From the NCBI GenBank assembly GCA_030592165.1, contig JAUVKC010000068.1, positions 1 through 5,565 on the forward strand: a stretch of 5,565 bases of DNA, given 5' to 3'. Positions 3,327-5,565 of the stretch are shown here, one piece after another. The notes under the pieces were generated by a model. It was not told the DNA's origin. It did not search any database and saw only the letters and a list, made by a program, of their open reading frames with translations. The stretch's first letter is position 1, and the number at the start of each line of letters is the position of its first letter. Source of the stretch: Candidatus Buchananbacteria bacterium. Lineage in GTDB: Bacteria > Patescibacteriota > Patescibacteriia > CAIXNZ01. The position numbers were made by a program, and so were the translations under genes.

Positions 3327-5402
3327 ATGGTAAAATATAGACAGATGATTATTCATCGTTCAAAAACTAAAATTGCCTTATTTGTAGCTATTTTGTTAAT
3401 AGGTGCTTATTTTGTTATACCAAAAAATACTATTGCTCAGCCTAATGATTATCCAAAATTAGCTAATTACTATGTTGAGTGGCATGTTGATGATAATGAA
3501 ATTAATCAATTAGCTAAATGGGATATTGTTATTCTGGCACCACAGGCTTTAGAAAACAATCCAAATGTAATCACCAAGTTAAGAACGAAAAATCCTCATA
3601 TTAAAATATTGGTTTATGTTGTTTCTCAGGAAATAATGCTTGATCAATCATTATTAAATAAAAGTGCTTTTAATCGCAAAATTTATACTACTGTTAAACA
3701 AAACAATTGGTGGCTCAAGGGACCTAATGGTGAAAGTGTTACATTCTGGCCTGGAACAAATATGATTAATGCTTCAAGTGTAGCACCAAAAACTGGTGGT
3801 CAAAACTGGTCAGATTATCTACCCACCCTTGTTAATGATGAATTTTTAAAAACTAACCAATGGGATGGTGTTTTTTATGATAATATCTGGCAGGATATTT
3901 CTTGGTTAAATCAACCGATTGATTTAGACGGTAATGGTTCAATGGATTCAAAAAACCAAATGGATATTAAATGGCAAAGTGGAGTTAGTAAAATACTGGA
4001 AAAAACCAGACAACTTGCACCAAATAAAATCGTTGTTGGAAACACTAACTCCAATTTTTATAATAAAAAACTAGATGGCAGAATGCAGGAAAATTTCCCG
4101 GCACCCCATGAAGGAAACTGGTCAGGTTCAATGCAAAGATATTTAGATAATGACCTTGGCTATCATCCGACCTATTTTATTATCAATAACAATACAAATA
4201 ATACTGGCTTAAAAACTGATTATCGTAATTTTCGTTTTGGGTTAACCTCAACCATGCTTGGTGAGGGTTATTATAGTTTTGACTATGGAGATCAGGGTCA
4301 TGAAGCTTTATGGTGGTATGACGAATATAATTTTTTCATGGGTAAGTCAACAACTGACATAAAAAACTTACTTGATCCAGCTTCGACTCAAATAAAACCT
4401 GGTGTTTGGCAAAGAGAATTTCAAAATGGCATAGTTTTAGTCAATTCAACTAACTCTATACAAAAAGTAAGCTTTGATGAAGAATTTGAAAAACTTAAAG
4501 GAAATCAGGATCCAAAAACAAACAGTGGCGCAGTAGTTCGTTCTGTTACTTTAAAACCTCAAGACGGGATTATTTTACTTCGACGTGTTGAAAAAATGAC
4601 TGGCAGTCCATATTTTAATGGATCATTTGTCAGGGTTTTTAATAAATATGGTGATCCAACTCGTAACGGTTTTTTCATATACGAAAAAGAATATCGTGGT
4701 GGTAATGTTATTGCCAATCAAGACTTAGATAACAACGGATCAATTGAAACGATTGTTGCTGATAAATCAAAAATCACTATTTATGATGCCAATCGAAATG
4801 TCTTGAGAAATATCTATCCTTATGGCCAAAGTTATAATTTAGGAATTAATTTTTCATTAAACGATTTTGAAAATGACGGTTTTTTTGAAATTACAACTGG
4901 CACAATGAAAGGCTATTCTCCACTTGTTAAAATATTTGATTATACTGGTAAAGTTTTAAATGACGGGTTTGATGCTTATGCTCATGGTTATAAAGGTGGT
5001 GTAAATGTAGCTGTTTGTGATACGAATGGAAATGGTCAAAAAGAGATAGTAACTGGTGCCGGACATATGGGCGGACCGCAAGTAAGAATTTTTGATAAAA
5101 ATGGTAAGGTTTTATCTGGCGGTTTCTTTGCTTATAATAAAAATTTTCGGGGTGGTGTAAATGTTGGTTGTGGTGATATTGATGGTAATGGAATTGATGA
5201 AATTGTAACTGGTGCCGGTTATGGGGGATCTTCTCATGTTCGATATTTTAATTCTAAATTTGAACCATTGAGTCCTGGGTTTTGGGCTTTTGGTAAAGAA
5301 TCACGTACAGGTGTCAGAATTATTGTTAATGACCTAAATAATGACGGTATCTCAGAAATTTTAGCTGCGTCACCTGATACTTTTACTACTTCATTTAAAT
5401 AA
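3327..5402 (+). CDS. Secreted GHL15-like putative glycoside hydrolase with C-terminal FG-GAP/VCBS repeats
   Basis: A 691-residue exported protein. A basic start and hydrophobic stretch IALFVAILLIGAYFVI (16-31) form a Sec signal, with possible cleavage after TIA (37); an uncleaved anchor is also possible. Residues about 42-420 resemble the hypothetical glycosyl hydrolase family GHL15 (GH114-like TIM barrels): NYYVEWHVDD, KILVYVVS (93-100), DGVFYDNIW (180-188) with candidate catalytic Asp185, and DGRMQENFP (250-258) with candidate Glu255. A calcium-loop-like DLDGNGSMD (199-207) follows the Asp motif. Residues about 430-682 hold five FG-GAP/VCBS-type loops starting at D466, D513, D565, D617 and D669, spaced 47 to 52 residues, alternating with VRIFDKNGK-like strands; this fits a five-bladed beta-propeller. 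The substrate is unknown. ATG at 3345 (MIIHRSK) is an alternative start. No Shine-Dalgarno sequence, sorting signal or C-terminal membrane segment is visible. The next gene starts 20 bases later. Confidence 0.85.
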   Translation: MVKYRQMIIHRSKTKIALFVAILLIGAYFVIPKNTIAQPNDYPKLANYYVEWHVDDNEINQLAKWDIVILAPQALENNPNVITKLRTKNPHIKILVYVVSQEIMLDQSLLNKSAFNRKIYTTVKQNNWWLKGPNGESVTFWPGTNMINASSVAPKTGGQNWSDYLPTLVNDEFLKTNQWDGVFYDNIWQDISWLNQPIDLDGNGSMDSKNQMDIKWQSGVSKILEKTRQLAPNKIVVGNTNSNFYNKKLDGRMQENFPAPHEGNWSGSMQRYLDNDLGYHPTYFIINNNTNNTGLKTDYRNFRFGLTSTMLGEGYYSFDYGDQGHEALWWYDEYNFFMGKSTTDIKNLLDPASTQIKPGVWQREFQNGIVLVNSTNSIQKVSFDEEFEKLKGNQDPKTNSGAVVRSVTLKPQDGIILLRRVEKMTGSPYFNGSFVRVFNKYGDPTRNGFFIYEKEYRGGNVIANQDLDNNGSIETIVADKSKITIYDANRNVLRNIYPYGQSYNLGINFSLNDFENDGFFEITTGTMKGYSPLVKIFDYTGKVLNDGFDAYAHGYKGGVNVAVCDTNGNGQKEIVTGAGHMGGPQVRIFDKNGKVLSGGFFAYNKNFRGGVNVGCGDIDGNGIDEIVTGAGYGGSSHVRYFNSKFEPLSPGFWAFGKESRTGVRIIVNDLNNDGISEILAASPDTFTTSFK

Positions 5403-5422
5403 TATCTGATAAACTTAACTAT

Positions 5423-5565
5423 ATGACTAAAAAAGACTCAAAAAACAAGCAAGAAATAATTCAAGTGGAGGCGACTCCAATTGAAGAAGTAAAGCAAGCT
5501 GCTCCTGAAAGAGTTGATAATATTAATATTGAAAAAATCGGCAGTTTAACTTTGAATGTTTTTTC
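5423..5565 (+). CDS. Unrecognised protein, N-terminal fragment (runs off the window)
   Basis: An open frame starts with ATG at 5423, 20 bases after the stop of the glycosidase-like gene, and remains open for 47 codons to the window end. The visible part (MTKKDSKNKQEIIQVEATPI, then a Glu-rich stretch and INIEKIGSLTLNVF) is charged and polar, with no signal peptide or membrane segment yet visible, suggesting a cytoplasmic or late-anchored protein. The short gap and absence of a terminator suggest co-transcription with the upstream gene. No Shine-Dalgarno sequence precedes it. I do not recognise the family. Confidence 0.6.
   Translation, partial: MTKKDSKNKQEIIQVEATPIEEVKQAAPERVDNINIEKIGSLTLNVF

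Noticed and set aside
3327..5402. Recoding of TGA (as in Gracilibacteria) in the window
   Set aside because: All Trp codons seen are TGG, the genes are complete in the standard code and their stops are TAA; no in-frame TGA was needed.

Overview
The window looks like part of the chromosome of a small-genome, AT-rich bacterium, most likely a Patescibacteria/CPR lineage (Parcubacteria-like). The reasons are the style of the 16S rRNA (including the stretch after the 338 site), the low GC of everything outside the rRNA, a bS16 with a long Lys/Glu tail, a short TrmD, mostly absent Shine-Dalgarno sequences, and a secreted glycosidase-like protein joined to FG-GAP repeats. The phylum call is an inference from sequence character and no database was searched. 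All complete genes read through in the standard code and end in TAA.

Layout. Positions 1-753 hold the 5' half of a 16S rRNA gene on the minus strand; the rest lies beyond the window start. Positions 754-1246 are a gene-free rRNA leader and promoter region with two tandem sigma70-type promoters, a GC-rich palindromic repeat, an 83-nt imperfect hairpin, helically phased A-tracts and a small dyad. Positions 1247-3170 hold, all on the minus strand, trmD (tRNA m1G37 methyltransferase), a KhpA-type KH-domain RNA-binding protein, and rpsP (ribosomal protein bS16). This is the usual rpsP-khpA-rimM-trmD cluster with rimM missing. It appears divided into separately promoted units: each gene has its own promoter-like sequence, and hairpins lie in both gaps. 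Reading on in the same direction leads into the 16S gene, so the whole left part is one co-oriented translation block.

Positions 3171-3326 are a divergent promoter region. To its right on the plus strand, a near-perfect consensus promoter drives a 691-residue exported protein at 3327-5402: signal peptide, a GHL15-like TIM-barrel domain, then about five FG-GAP/VCBS calcium-loop repeats forming a probable beta-propeller. A second plus-strand reading frame starts 20 bases later and runs off the window end; its product is not recognised.

The most interesting material is (i) the heavily structured 16S leader, (ii) a compensated base-pair change in the 530-loop pseudoknot of 16S, (iii) heptamer tandem repeats in the untranslated leaders of rpsP and trmD, and (iv) the glycosidase/propeller protein with an almost leaderless mRNA. 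I found no CRISPR array, transposase, tRNA gene or clear defence system.
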